From the NCBI GenBank assembly GCA_016712505.1, contig JADJQY010000001.1, positions 310,001 through 374,000 on the forward strand: a stretch of DNA of 64,000 nt, written 5' to 3'. Below, one piece after another: positions 41,626-51,042 of this stretch. Position 1 is the first letter of the stretch; each line of letters opens with the position of its first letter. The position numbers were made by a program, and so were the translations under genes. A model generated the notes under the pieces. It saw only the letters and a program-made list of their open reading frames with translations. It was not told the origin of the DNA and did no database searches. Source of the stretch: Candidatus Eiseniibacteriota bacterium (GTDB lineage: Bacteria > Eisenbacteria > RBG-16-71-46 > CAIMUX01).

Positions 41626-43058
41626 GCACCCAGCACGGAAAAGACTGGTACGACTTCGTGGTCATAGGCTCGGGTCCGGCCGGCCAGAAGGCGGCGGTCG
41701 AGGCGGCCAAGGCCGGGCGTCGAGTGCTGGTGATTGAACAGGATCGGAGCGTCGGCGGGATCTGCGTGCATCGCGGGACCATTCCGAGCAAGGCGCTTCG
41801 CGAGACGACCCAGGTACTTCGCCGCTACCAGGAACGACTGCGAGACGACCATCCCGATCGGGCCAAAGGCGCGACGAGCCTGAACGAACTGATGGACCGC
41901 GTGGGCGGTGTGATCGATGCCCATGTCCGCTACATGTCGAAGCAGCTCGAGGCCAATCAGGTCGAGGTGGCCCATGGGCGCGGCAAACTGGTTGGCCAGC
42001 ACGAAGTCGAGATTCTCGCGCCGCGTGGCGGTCGCCGGCGAGTGCAGGCGGAGTGGATCGTCATCGCGGCCGGCTCCAAGCCACGCCGCCCGAACAACGT
42101 GCCGATTGATCACGAGCACATCCTGGACAGCGATTCGATCCTCTCCATGACCTACCTGCCGGAATCGCTCGTCGTGCTAGGCGGGGGCGTGATTGCCTCG
42201 GAGTACGGCTCGATCTTTGCCGCTCTGGGGGTACGGGTGACGATGATCGACCGTGCGCCGAGACCGCTCTCGTTCATGGATCCTGAACTGACCGAACGGT
42301 TCCTTCAACGGTTCGCGACCTACTCAGGTACCTACATCGGGAACGACGCCGCCGCGGCCGTAGAATGGAACGGCTTCGACTCGGTCAGCGTCACGACCGA
42401 GGCTGGAGTGCAGTTGAAGGCCGAGAAGCTCTTCTCCGCACTGGGGCGGGTTGCGGCGGTGGACCGGCTCGGCATCGAGTCGGTGGGACTGGAACCGAAC
42501 TCACGCGGTCACCTGGCAGTGAACGATCACTGCCAGACGTCCGTTCATAACATCTACGCGGTGGGGGATGTGATCGGCCCGCCTTCCCTTGCCTCTTCCT
42601 CCGCAGAGCAGGGACGGCGCGCGGTGCTGCATGCCCTGGGGGCGCCCGAAGGTCCTCCTCCACATCTCATCCCGGTTGGGATCTACTCCATTCCGGAGAT
42701 GGCCTCGGTTGGGTTGACCGAGGAGGAGGCGCGCAAACAGAACGGTGAGGTCGTGGTGGGGCGAGCCCAGTTCGATGAACTCGCGCGCGCCCAGATCTCG
42801 GGCGAGACCGACGGGCTGCTCAAGCTGGTGGCCGACGGCACCACGGGCAGGATCCTCGGAGTCCACATCGTCGGCGAAGGCTCGACCGAGCTGGTGCATG
42901 TCGGCCAGATGGGCCTGCTCTCCGGATGCAGCGTCGATGTGTTCACCGATCACATCTTCAATTTTCCGACGCTGGCCGAGGGATACCGCACCGCAGCCCT
43001 CGAAATCGCGGAAGTGCTCGCCGAGCGGAAACTCGGTGAGCACCGGCTCGCGGCGTAG
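41622..43058 (+). CDS. sthA: soluble pyridine nucleotide transhydrogenase
   Basis: 478 residues. FAD motif VVIGSGPAGQKAAVEAAKAG; redox loop GGICVHRGTIPSKALRE, in which the second Cys of lipoamide dehydrogenases is replaced by Thr, diagnostic of SthA; NAD motif VVLGGGVIASEYGSIF; FAD motif two NIYAVGDVIGPPSLAS; dimer interface HIVGEGSTELVHVGQM. The enzyme interconverts NADPH and NADH in the cytosol. It is translationally coupled to the HDOD gene and convergent with glnS, with only 6 bases between stops. Confidence 0.93.
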   Translation: MSTQHGKDWYDFVVIGSGPAGQKAAVEAAKAGRRVLVIEQDRSVGGICVHRGTIPSKALRETTQVLRRYQERLRDDHPDRAKGATSLNELMDRVGGVIDAHVRYMSKQLEANQVEVAHGRGKLVGQHEVEILAPRGGRRRVQAEWIVIAAGSKPRRPNNVPIDHEHILDSDSILSMTYLPESLVVLGGGVIASEYGSIFAALGVRVTMIDRAPRPLSFMDPELTERFLQRFATYSGTYIGNDAAAAVEWNGFDSVSVTTEAGVQLKAEKLFSALGRVAAVDRLGIESVGLEPNSRGHLAVNDHCQTSVHNIYAVGDVIGPPSLASSSAEQGRRAVLHALGAPEGPPPHLIPVGIYSIPEMASVGLTEEEARKQNGEVVVGRAQFDELARAQISGETDGLLKLVADGTTGRILGVHIVGEGSTELVHVGQMGLLSGCSVDVFTDHIFNFPTLAEGYRTAALEIAEVLAERKLGEHRLAA

Positions 43059-43064
43059 TCGGGC

Positions 43065-44762
43065 TCAGGTCTGCTTTTGCACCTTCGCCCACGTGTCCCG
43101 GAGGGTGATCGTGCGGTTCCACACCTGCCGCTCTGAAGTGCTGTCGCGATCGAGGCAGAAGTAGCCCAGGCGTTCAAACTGCACCTGGGTACCGACCTTC
43201 ATCCCTCCGAGTGATGGTTCGAGCCAACAGGGGGAGAGGATCGTTTCCGAGGTCTCACTGAGATCCTCGACCAGATCGTTCTCGGCACCGGGGTCGGGGC
43301 GTCCGAAGAGCTGGTCGTAGAGCCGAACCTCCGCCGGGACCGCATGCTTCGCCGAGACCCAATGGAGCGTTGCCTTCGGTGATCGACCGTCAGGTGCGCT
43401 CCCCCCTCGGGTGTCCGGATCGTAGGTGCAGCGCAACTCCACGACTTCCCCGCGCTCGTTCTTGATCACTTCCTGACAGGTGATGAAATAGGCTGAGCGA
43501 AGACGCACTTCCTTCCCTGGAGACAGGCGGAAGAACTTCTTCGGCGGATCCTCCATGAAGTCATCCTGCTCGATCCAGAGCTCTCGTCCGAACGCCACCC
43601 GGCGGGTCCCGGCGCCAACATCCTCCGGGTTGTTGACCGCCTCGAACTCCTCGAACCGGTCCTCGGGATAGTTCGTGAGCACGACCTTGAGCGGGCGAAG
43701 CACGGCCATCCGCCGCTCCGCAGTGCGATTGAGGACTTCGCGCACGCAGTGTTCGAGCATTGCCCAATCGACCACGCTGGCCCGCCTCGCAACGCCGATC
43801 ATTTCGGCGAACTGTCGCAGTGCCTCGGCAGGAAACCCGCGTCGACGGATCCCGGAAACGGTCGGCATGCGCGGATCGTCCCAGCCGCGGACCCGCCGCT
43901 CGTTCACCAGGCGGAGGAGGAAGCGCTTCGAGAGCACGGTCGAGGTGAGGTTGAGCCGCGCGAACTCGTACTGCTTCGGCACTGCCGGCACCGGCAGATT
44001 GGTGATCAACCAATCGTAGAGTGGTTTGTGGTCCTCGAACTCGAGCGTGCACAGGGAATGGGTGACCCCCTCGATCGCATCGCTCTGACCGTGGGCATAG
44101 TCGTAGGTGGGGTAGACGCACCAAGCGTCGCCCGTTCGCGGGTGTCTGGCGTGGAGAATGCGGTAAAGCACCGGATCGCGCAGATTGATGTTTCCCGACG
44201 TCATGTCAATCTTGGCCCGCAGGGTGCGGGAACCGTCGGGGAACTCGCCCCGACGCATCCGATCGAACAGGTCGAGATTCTCCTCCACTGTTCGCTCGCG
44301 GAACGGGCTGTTCCGACCAGGCTCGGTGAGGGTGCCGCGATACTCGCGGATCTGATCCGCAGTGAGGTCATCGACATACGCTTTGCCTGCCCGAATCAGG
44401 ACCACCGCCCAATCGTAGAGTTGAGCGAAGTAGTCCGAGGCGAAGTAGAGATGCTTTCCCCAGTCGAACCCGAGCCAGCGCACATCATCCTGGATGGCGT
44501 CGATGTACTCCTGCTCCTCTTTCAGCGGATTGGTGTCATCGAAGCGGAGATGGCAGCGTCCGCCGAAGTCTCGTGCCACGCCGAAATTCAGGCAGATGGC
44601 CTTGACGTGACCGATGTGCAGGTAGCCGTTCGGCTCCGGGGGGAAGCGGGTTACCACCGCGCTGTGCTTGCCCGCCTGCAAGTCGCCATGGATGATCTCG
44701 CGAATGAAGTCGCGCGCCTCCGCCGGTGGGTTCGGTTCGGTGGGCTTTGTCGTGTCGTTCAT
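43065..44762 (-). CDS. glnS: glutaminyl-tRNA synthetase
   Basis: 565 residues. The HIGH motif is in [20 protein letters not shown], the KMSKS equivalent in [33 protein letters not shown] is the glutamate/glutamine synthetase class I signature, and the anticodon-binding beta-barrel (about 340-550) includes [20 protein letters not shown]. It charges tRNA-Gln directly. GlnS outside proteobacteria and a few clades is usually acquired from eukaryotes or proteobacteria by transfer, so its presence is informative on lineage. It lies 52 bases downstream of gltX in the same direction. Confidence 0.95.
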   Translation of the reverse strand: MNDTTKPTEPNPPAEARDFIREIIHGDLQAGKHSAVVTRFPPEPNGYLHIGHVKAICLNFGVARDFGGRCHLRFDDTNPLKEEQEYIDAIQDDVRWLGFDWGKHLYFASDYFAQLYDWAVVLIRAGKAYVDDLTADQIREYRGTLTEPGRNSPFRERTVEENLDLFDRMRRGEFPDGSRTLRAKIDMTSGNINLRDPVLYRILHARHPRTGDAWCVYPTYDYAHGQSDAIEGVTHSLCTLEFEDHKPLYDWLITNLPVPAVPKQYEFARLNLTSTVLSKRFLLRLVNERRVRGWDDPRMPTVSGIRRRGFPAEALRQFAEMIGVARRASVVDWAMLEHCVREVLNRTAERRMAVLRPLKVVLTNYPEDRFEEFEAVNNPEDVGAGTRRVAFGRELWIEQDDFMEDPPKKFFRLSPGKEVRLRSAYFITCQEVIKNERGEVVELRCTYDPDTRGGSAPDGRSPKATLHWVSAKHAVPAEVRLYDQLFGRPDPGAENDLVEDLSETSETILSPCWLEPSLGGMKVGTQVQFERLGYFCLDRDSTSERQVWNRTITLRDTWAKVQKQT

Positions 44763-44814
44763 CGGTTGTACCTTCCGGCGTCAGACGCCGATTCGAGGGC
44801 CCCGGGCGATCGTC

Positions 44815-46263
44815 CTACTTCTGGGTGCGCAGCGCTTCCGCCGCGGCCCGAAGGCGCCGCCGACAGACTTCCTTGCCGAGTACGGCCAATGTTTCGAACA
44901 GCGGCGGAGTCGCGGCGCGACCGGTGGCGGCAAAGCGAACGGTCATGAACAGCTCCTTCGGTGCCCATCCACACACCGCGACATGTTCCTTGATCGCTGT
45001 CTCCACCGTCGCGGCGTTCCACTCGAGCAGCGGGTCGATCGCCTGCTCCAGCATTGCCTGGAGGACGCCCGCAACCTCGACGCTGGTCCTTCCCTTGGGG
45101 ATCAACCCGGCCAGCGCGGTGGGGTCGTACTTCACCTCACCCACGAAGAAGAACGAAGCGTAGTCGAAGAATGCCTCCAGCGTATCGATACGCTCTCGAC
45201 AGAGCGGGATCACCTCACCCAGGTAGGCCGGAGACAGCAGGTGCTGCTGCAGTCGGTCGATCATCTGCTCGGTGGTCAAACGTCGCAGGTAGCGCCCATT
45301 CAACCAGGTGAGCTTCTCCAGATCGAAGACCGGACCACCGAGCGAGATTCCGGTCATCTCGAAGGCTCGGGTGAACTCCTCCAGGCTGAACTCCTCCTGC
45401 TCGTTGGGCATGGAAAAGCTCATCAGGGCGAGGAAGTTCAACATCGCCTCGGGGAGAAATCCGGCGCGACGGTAGTGCATCACGCTGACCGGGTTCTTCC
45501 GCTTCGAGATCTTGGAGCGATCCGCGTTCCGGAGCAGCGGCAAGTGGCAAAACACCGGTAGTTCCCATCCGAACGCGCGGTAAAGCTGGAAGTGCTTGGG
45601 CAGCGAGGAGAGCCACTCCTCGGCTCTGAGCACATGGGAGATCCCCATGAGGTGGTCGTCGACCACGTTTGCGAGGTGATAGGTGGGGAATCCGTCACTC
45701 TTGAGCAGAACCTGGTCGTCCATCTGGGGCCGCTCGAAGCGAAGCTCGCCGCGCAGGAGATCCTGCACGGTCATCGACTCGGTCTCAGGCATGGCGAGTC
45801 GGATGACGTGGGCTTCCCCCGCGTCGCGTCGCCTGCGGGCCTCCGCGGGAGAGAGCGTCCGGCAGAGTCCGTCGTACCCCATGACCGTCGCCTTGGCCGC
45901 CTTCTGCTCCTCCCGTAGGTGGGTCAGCCGCTCGGCGGTACAGAAGCACGGATAGGCATTCCCGCTCGCGATCAGCATCTCGGCGTGGTGGCGATAGATC
46001 TCGGAGCGCTCGCTCTGTCGGTATGGGCCACAGGGACCACCGACGTCTGGCCCTTCGTCCCATTGGAGCCCGAGCCAGCGAAGAGCCTCGAAGATCATCC
46101 GCTCGCTGGCGGGATTACTCCGCTGCCGATCGGTATCTTCTACCCGGAGAAGGAACTGGCCGCCGTGCTTCTTCGCCAGCGCATAGTTGAACAGGGCGAC
46201 GTACGCGGTTCCGACGTGAGGATCGCCGGTTGGGCTGGGAGCGATACGAGTTCTGATCGACAT
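44815..46263 (-). CDS. gltX: glutamyl-tRNA synthetase
   Basis: 482 residues. N-terminal IRTRIAPSPTGDPHVGTAY is the HIGH region (HVGT); FLLRVEDTDRQRS is the next class I block; the KMSKS loop is RSKISKRKNPVSVMHY. The C-terminal helical anticodon domain (about 330-480) ends in short helices. It charges tRNA-Glu, and it is adjacent to glnS in the same strand. The zinc-binding Cys set seen in some GltX is reduced to CFCTAERL. No disruption is seen. Confidence 0.95.
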   Translation of the reverse strand: MSIRTRIAPSPTGDPHVGTAYVALFNYALAKKHGGQFLLRVEDTDRQRSNPASERMIFEALRWLGLQWDEGPDVGGPCGPYRQSERSEIYRHHAEMLIASGNAYPCFCTAERLTHLREEQKAAKATVMGYDGLCRTLSPAEARRRRDAGEAHVIRLAMPETESMTVQDLLRGELRFERPQMDDQVLLKSDGFPTYHLANVVDDHLMGISHVLRAEEWLSSLPKHFQLYRAFGWELPVFCHLPLLRNADRSKISKRKNPVSVMHYRRAGFLPEAMLNFLALMSFSMPNEQEEFSLEEFTRAFEMTGISLGGPVFDLEKLTWLNGRYLRRLTTEQMIDRLQQHLLSPAYLGEVIPLCRERIDTLEAFFDYASFFFVGEVKYDPTALAGLIPKGRTSVEVAGVLQAMLEQAIDPLLEWNAATVETAIKEHVAVCGWAPKELFMTVRFAATGRAATPPLFETLAVLGKEVCRRRLRAAAEALRTQK

Positions 46264-46369
46264 CCTGAAATCCTGGGGCAGCGCGGGGGGCTACCCCGCA
46301 GGTTCGTCCACGAAAACCGCAGGGTATCAGGCCAGGCCGCCGAGGGCCAAGCGATCAGGTGGAGGTCGG

Positions 46370-47731
46370 CTACCGCCGATTTCCGTAGCGGGACTTGAGC
46401 CGTCCCCAGGAGGTGGTTCGGACGGCGGTTTCTCCACAGGCCACCGGCCACGCGCCGATGTCGGTCGCGCCGCACGCCAGCGGGACATTGTCCGCCGCCG
46501 CAGGCGAGTCGACTGCCAGGTGAAAGTCGGAAGCGCCAGCATCACAGAAGCGCGGATCGAGCTCCACGTTTCCGTTCGACCCGACCGGATCGGTTGCGGT
46601 CTCCGCGTTCCCGGCGAGGTTGTCGTGGAACACGTTGCACGCGATTCCGGTGGCGAACGGCTGGTCGACGGCCGGCTGCCCGCTTGACGTGCTGATGATG
46701 TTCCGCTCGATCGACGCGCTACTGTAGACAAAGAGAGCGGCGCCCGCGCCGGCCGCCTGGTTGCCGTAAAAGGTGCAGTTCTCGATCGAGCCGGAGTCGG
46801 TGTAGATGGCACCCCCGAGAGACTCGGCCAGACAGTCCAGAAACGTGCAGGCGGTGATCACCGGCGCCTCCCCGGACGAAACGGCCCCACCGCCGAAGGT
46901 GGCTTTGCACTCCGAGAACAAGCAAGCCGTGATCTCCATACCGAACGCGCCCATGGCTGCCGGTTGCGCGATCGCGCCTCCTGTGCCCGCGGTGCAATTC
47001 AAGAAGGTGGAGTTCTCAACCGTGAGGCTCGTTGCGTTCAGGGCCAGGATCGCTCCACCACTGTTGGTGGCACTGTTCGACTCGAACCAGCACCCCGTGA
47101 TCGCGGCCTCTCCGTCCGCCAAAGACACGGCTCCCGCGGCGTCCGCGCTGTTCCCGGAGAACGAGCAGCCGGAGATGGTGCCGTTCGAACTCGATCCGGT
47201 GATCGAAAGCGCGCCTCCGGCGTATGTCCCGGCCGTGTTGTTCTCGAAGGAACAGCCATAGAGGCCGAACTCGGACTCGTAGAGCGACACTGCACCACCG
47301 TAGTCCGTTGCCTGGTTGTCCAGGAACGAGCAGTTCTGAAGCAGGACGTAGCCGCAGTTGGAGAAGTCGACTGCTGCTCCGGCGGAGAAGGCGTGGCCGT
47401 TTTGCAGGCTGAGTCCGATGAGGGTCACGGTGGACACGCCATTGGCACTGAAGCCGGCGCCTCCGCCCAGGTTCACGATGACCGAACCGGCGGAGCCTGC
47501 CGCGGTGATCGTGAGGTTGTGGGGAATCACGATGTTCTGTTCGTTGAACGTTCCGGGGGCGACGACGATGTTGTCTCCCGCGCTGGACATGGCGATGCCC
47601 GCCGCGATGGTTGCCGCAGCGGCGCCGGAACCTCCGACCGTGATGATCGCGGCCCCGGCGCGGGCCGGTACCAACGCGCTCAGGGTGCAAGTCAAGCCCG
47701 CGGTCAAGACGATCCAGGTCCTCGGGTGCAT
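46370..47731 (-). CDS. secreted right-handed beta-helix protein with polymorphic OMP-like repeats
   Basis: 453 residues with a signal peptide (about 1-27). Parallel beta-helix coils about every 20-28 residues are marked by GGAI/GGAL and NCxF: SFLDNQATDYGGAVSLYES, NNTAGTYAGGALSITG, SNSATNSGGAILALN, NCTFYGNQAAGAGAALF. This is the Chlamydia-type polymorphic membrane protein motif family. The C-terminus ends TTSWGRLKSRYGNRR, recalling the W-G-x-x-K-x-x-Y-R tail I associate with secreted proteins of uncultured FCB-like lineages (unverified). It is probably surface exposed, adhesin-like. Confidence 0.85.
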   Translation of the reverse strand: MHPRTWIVLTAGLTCTLSALVPARAGAAIITVGGSGAAAATIAAGIAMSSAGDNIVVAPGTFNEQNIVIPHNLTITAAGSAGSVIVNLGGGAGFSANGVSTVTLIGLSLQNGHAFSAGAAVDFSNCGYVLLQNCSFLDNQATDYGGAVSLYESEFGLYGCSFENNTAGTYAGGALSITGSSSNGTISGCSFSGNSADAAGAVSLADGEAAITGCWFESNSATNSGGAILALNATSLTVENSTFLNCTAGTGGAIAQPAAMGAFGMEITACLFSECKATFGGGAVSSGEAPVITACTFLDCLAESLGGAIYTDSGSIENCTFYGNQAAGAGAALFVYSSASIERNIISTSSGQPAVDQPFATGIACNVFHDNLAGNAETATDPVGSNGNVELDPRFCDAGASDFHLAVDSPAAADNVPLACGATDIGAWPVACGETAVRTTSWGRLKSRYGNRR

Positions 47732-47899
47732 GTTCGAAACCTCCGTGCTGCTGGAAACCGGTCGAGTGCGATACCCGCCGGCTTGATCCGGGGGGTGGAG
47801 AACAGATCGGCCGAATGCCGCGCTATCTTCAGGCTGGAGAAGAAGATCGAGCGTTCGTCACGATCCCGGGTTTGCGAGTCGAACTCTGGCGGTTCGCGC

Positions 47900-47938
47900 T
47901 GGACATTGCTGTGTCCACTGTGTATATTAATAGGCACA
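47900..47938 (+). promoter_or_regulatory. promoter and operator of the GntR/ABC operon
   Basis: -35-like TGGACA (47900-47905), 17-base spacer, -10-like TATATT (47923-47928). An interrupted inverted repeat TGTGTATAT...GGCACA (47919-47938) overlaps the -10. The ATG follows at 47941, so the transcript would be leaderless or nearly so, which fits the lack of a ribosome site. Confidence 0.55.
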
Positions 47939-47940
47939 AT

Positions 47941-48372
47941 ATGCTACTGCACGTCACGACAACGAGCGAAACCCCGCTCTACCAACAGATTATCGATCAG
48001 GTACGCGCCCTGGTGGCGGCGGGCGCGCTCGCACCGGGCGCTCCGCTCCCCTCGATTCGAGCCCTGGCCGCCGAGCTGGCGATCAGTGTGATCAGCGTGA
48101 AGCGCGCCTACCTGGAGCTCGAGCATCTGGGCATCATCCGCTCCCAGCAGGGGCGGGGGACGTTCGTTGCCAGCCCGGATCCGGAACGAGAGCGATCGAG
48201 GTTGGACGCAATGGTTCACCGAGGTCTCTCGGTTGCCGCGGTCGACGCAGGCTACGCCGGTTGGAATGCGGGCGAGTTCGCCGCTGCCGCAGATCAGGCA
48301 TGGCGCGGCCGGGAGTCCCTCTCCGGACCGACCCCACCGCAGTCCACCTCCAACGAAGATGAAAGGAGCTGA
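47941..48372 (+). CDS. GntR-family regulator, YtrA type
   Basis: 143 residues from ATG 47941, which follows directly on the predicted promoter. A GntR winged helix (about 8-78): TPLYQQIIDQVRALVAAGAL, LPSIRALAAELAISVISVKR, HLGIIRSQQGRGTFVA. The short C-terminal part lacks a metabolite domain, typical of the YtrA subfamily, which represses a downstream ABC transporter. It is followed by an ABC ATPase gene 3 bases later. Likely autoregulated through the TGTG...CACA site. Confidence 0.88.
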   Translation: MLLHVTTTSETPLYQQIIDQVRALVAAGALAPGAPLPSIRALAAELAISVISVKRAYLELEHLGIIRSQQGRGTFVASPDPERERSRLDAMVHRGLSVAAVDAGYAGWNAGEFAAAADQAWRGRESLSGPTPPQSTSNEDERS

Positions 48373-48375
48373 TCC

Positions 48376-49278
48376 GTGGATGCCCTCTTCGAGATTCAGG
48401 ATCTGAGACACCGATTTCCCGGCTTCGAGCTGGCCATCGATCACTTCAGCCTCGCGCCGGGAAGTATCGTCGGTCTGATTGGGCCCAACGGGGCGGGCAA
48501 GTCGACCTGGATCCGGATCCTCATGGGGATGATTCGAGCGGATGCGGGCCGGGTGCGCTTGCTCGGTCATCCGATGCCGGAGCGGGAGACGGAGGCCAAG
48601 CGCCGGGTCGGCTTCCTCAGCGAGGATCTATCCCTGTACGAAGCGCTTCCGGTCGGATGGCATCTTGACTTCGTGCGGAGATTCTCTCCGGACTGGGATC
48701 CGTCGTACGCAGCCGAACTGCTCCGGCGGTTCCGGCTCGATCCGGCCGCCCTGGTCGGGACGCTCTCCCGGGGAACCCGGGTGAAACTGCAGCTCCTGCT
48801 CGCTCTCGCGAAACGGCCCGTCCTCCTGCTGCTCGACGAACCGACCAGCGGGCTCGATCCGGTGGTCCGGGCGGAGTTCCTCGAGGAGTTGATGCAACTC
48901 GTGGTCGAGGAGGAGCGGGGTGTCCTCTTCAGCTCACACATCACGACGGATGTGGAACGATGCGCCGATCGCATCGTCTTCCTCAACCAGGGGCGGATCG
49001 TCGCCGATGAGGGGCGCGAAGAGATGATCGATCGCTGGCGCGTGGTGCGATTCACCGCCCCGGCTACCTTCGATCCGCCGGAGCGGTGCGACGTCGTCCG
49101 CACGGAACGTCAGGGACCGATCTGGCAGCTCACACTTCGGGGGTTCAGTCCCTCGACCGAGGGAGAACTCAGGCGGGCTGGGGCGGGCGAGATCGTCATG
49201 CAACGGCTCTCCCTGGAGGAGATCTTCCTCGCATCTCTGCGCCAGACTGAGTCTGGCTCGGTGGCCGCCACCTTCTGA
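48376..49278 (+). CDS. ABC transporter ATP-binding protein (YtrB/CcmA-like)
   Basis: 300 residues. Walker A GPNGAGKST, signature LSRGTRVKLQLLLAL (the usual LSGG reads LSRG), Walker B with D-loop LLLLDEPTSGLDP, H-loop SSHITTDVERCADRI. The C-terminal ~80 residues are an extension common in ABC-2 exporter ATPases. It pairs with the permease downstream, and the GntR regulator upstream controls it. Substrate unknown; YtrBC-type systems respond to cell-wall antibiotics in Bacillus. Starts 3 bases after the regulator's stop. Confidence 0.9.
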   Translation: MDALFEIQDLRHRFPGFELAIDHFSLAPGSIVGLIGPNGAGKSTWIRILMGMIRADAGRVRLLGHPMPERETEAKRRVGFLSEDLSLYEALPVGWHLDFVRRFSPDWDPSYAAELLRRFRLDPAALVGTLSRGTRVKLQLLLALAKRPVLLLLDEPTSGLDPVVRAEFLEELMQLVVEEERGVLFSSHITTDVERCADRIVFLNQGRIVADEGREEMIDRWRVVRFTAPATFDPPERCDVVRTERQGPIWQLTLRGFSPSTEGELRRAGAGEIVMQRLSLEEIFLASLRQTESGSVAATF

Positions 49279-49334
49279 CCATGCCCTTCGGACAATCGCG
49301 CCACGAAGAAAGACAGATCCGGAAGGAGACTCGA

Positions 49335-49997
49335 ATGATCCGCCAACTCGTACAAAAGGACCTGCGTGTTCATCGTGGGTTCCTGCTCATCAATGCCGGG
49401 ATCCTGACTCTTGGGCTGGTTCTTTCGATCATCCCGAGCAATGTGACGCGAAGCATGGGGTTCTCTGCGATAACGGCACAGACGATCTCGATGATGATCT
49501 GGCCGGTCTTTCCACTCATCATCCAGGAACACGATCGTCGCACCGCCCAGTTTCTGCACTCGCTCCCGATCGCGAAGCGGGATCTAGTCCTGGCGAAGTT
49601 CTGCGCGCTAGCCATGCTCGGCTTGACTCCCCCGATCATTGGGGCCCTCGTGGTGACGCTCGGTCCGCTGGCCGCCGAGTTTCCGGGATCTTTGCACCGC
49701 CCGATCTTGCTGATCCTTGGTGCACTCCTGGTTGCCGTGGCCGGGCAGGGCGGGCTGGCGATCGTGTCGGGGTCGAGCAAGGCGATCGGGGTTGGTTTCC
49801 TGGCCTGCATGATGACCCTGTTCGTCCTTACCAATCTCCTGCCCGCGGGAGCCGCACCGCGGTTGGCCGCGGAGTTGCAGCGGGTGCTGGGGAGCGACCT
49901 GGCCACCGTGGGCTTCCTGGGGATCGAATTGGCGATCGCGGCCGGAATCGTGACCGTGGCTACCCGGCTCTACACGGCGAAGCGTTCGTTCGTCTGA
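49335..49997 (+). CDS. ABC-2 type permease
   Basis: 220 residues from ATG 49335 (AAGGAG 7 bases upstream); an earlier in-frame ATG at 49281 lacks a site. About six hydrophobic helices (LINAGILTLGLVLSII, ISMMIWPVFPLII, LAMLGLTPPIIGALVV, AIGVGFLACMMTLFVL). The EHDRRTAQFLHSLPI segment is a cytoplasmic coupling loop typical of ABC-2 exporters (E-x-x-x-x-T...LPI). It completes the GntR-ATPase-permease unit. It is rather short, so it probably works as a homodimer. Confidence 0.82.
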   Translation: MIRQLVQKDLRVHRGFLLINAGILTLGLVLSIIPSNVTRSMGFSAITAQTISMMIWPVFPLIIQEHDRRTAQFLHSLPIAKRDLVLAKFCALAMLGLTPPIIGALVVTLGPLAAEFPGSLHRPILLILGALLVAVAGQGGLAIVSGSSKAIGVGFLACMMTLFVLTNLLPAGAAPRLAAELQRVLGSDLATVGFLGIELAIAAGIVTVATRLYTAKRSFV

Positions 49998-50090
49998 TCA
50001 TCCGCGGCGAGAGCTTCTAGCTGCAGATCAAGTCGGCTGCACACCGCCGACCGTGTGGCCAGCGGTGCGCCGCGACGATCCGGAGAGGTT

Positions 50091-50705
50091 CTACTGGCAG
50101 TGCAGGGCGCTGCTGAATGCCCCGCCGAAAATCGTCAGATCGGAGAGGTCGCAGACGCCGTCATTGGTGTAGTCGTGGCATTCCGCCGCCTCCTGCCCGT
50201 TGAACTGGCGCGCGAAGGCGAGCAGATCGGCGAGATTCACCAATCCGTCCGAGGTCGCCCCGTCCCAGTCCGGGCTCTTGACGTTGACGTAGGAGCGAAT
50301 GGTCACGCCGTTTGCCTTGATCACGCCGACCTGGGGCGTGAGGTGCGCGCATCCTCCTGCGGCCACATCCAGCTCGAGTTTTCCCTGACTGTCCGTGACG
50401 CCGCTCAGCACGCCGCTGGGGCAAAGAGGATTCGCAGAGGTTAGCTGAACGCTCACCTGTGCATCGGCGATCGCTTCACACAGGTTGTTCTTGATCTCGA
50501 TGAACAGGCGCGATGCGGCGAGAGGGGCCGGTTGATTCGGCCCGACCACCAGTCCATTGAGCGCATCCGCTGGGACCACGCTCACGCAGGTTGGATCGGG
50601 AAGGTCTGCCCAGGCGAGACCGGTGCAGGTCAGCGCCAGGACGATTGCTCGAGCCGCCGAGGGTGCGAGCTTCGCGGCAAGGTTTTTGCGGGACATGGAT
50701 GACAT
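50091..50705 (-). CDS. secreted protein with dockerin-like EF-hand repeats
   Basis: 204 residues from ATG 50705 (GGAGG 6 bases upstream; the frame runs open to 50936 without support). A signal peptide covers about 1-34 (RAIVLALTCTGLAWADL). A central domain with Cys pairs (NNLCEAIADAQVSVQLTSAN, NPLCPSG) looks Ig-like. The C-terminus has two calcium-loop repeats typical of type I dockerin: DWDGATSDGLVNLADLLAFA and DYTNDGVCDLSDLTIFGGAF. Such dockerin-like tails are frequent in FCB/PVC genomes, where no cellulosome exists. Function unknown. Confidence 0.78.
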   Translation of the reverse strand: MSSMSRKNLAAKLAPSAARAIVLALTCTGLAWADLPDPTCVSVVPADALNGLVVGPNQPAPLAASRLFIEIKNNLCEAIADAQVSVQLTSANPLCPSGVLSGVTDSQGKLELDVAAGGCAHLTPQVGVIKANGVTIRSYVNVKSPDWDGATSDGLVNLADLLAFARQFNGQEAAECHDYTNDGVCDLSDLTIFGGAFSSALHCQ

Positions 50706-51042
50706 AATCCGCCTCCGTAGGTTCTCTGGATCGCAGCTTTGGAATCGGGCGGGCGACTGGAGATCACGCGCTCGATTGATCACGGGGGGACGTTCCAAAC
50801 GAACGCGACGAGTATTAGTCTCAACTGGTTGGCGGTCAATCCGTTCGTTCGCGGGTGGTCGCCAGATTTCAATCCCGCGGACCGGCTTCCCGGCCGTCCC
50901 CCAACACGACCGGGGCCACGCCGCCATGGGTAACACAAACGTAGTTCTTCAGATACGTGGGTCGACCGAGCACCCACACCGGCGATGGCACCAGAATCCA
51001 GGGGAGAATCGTTTTCCGACAGGTTACCCTCCGGGCGCACCC
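50706..51042. other. 337-base divergent intergenic region
   Basis: Lies between the dockerin-like protein (minus) and MlaE-like permease (plus). I see no convincing gene, tRNA or strong hairpin; one frame stays open over the permease extension but has no ribosome site and looks random. It probably holds promoters for both neighbours. Confidence 0.6.

Noticed and set aside
46964..48091. Plus-strand frame opposite the beta-helix protein
   Set aside because: Repeat-rich antisense artefact; the minus frame has a signal peptide and beta-helix coils.
50557..51042. Upstream extension of the MlaE-like permease
   Set aside because: Runs over the divergent dockerin gene, and has no ribosome site or conserved sequence.
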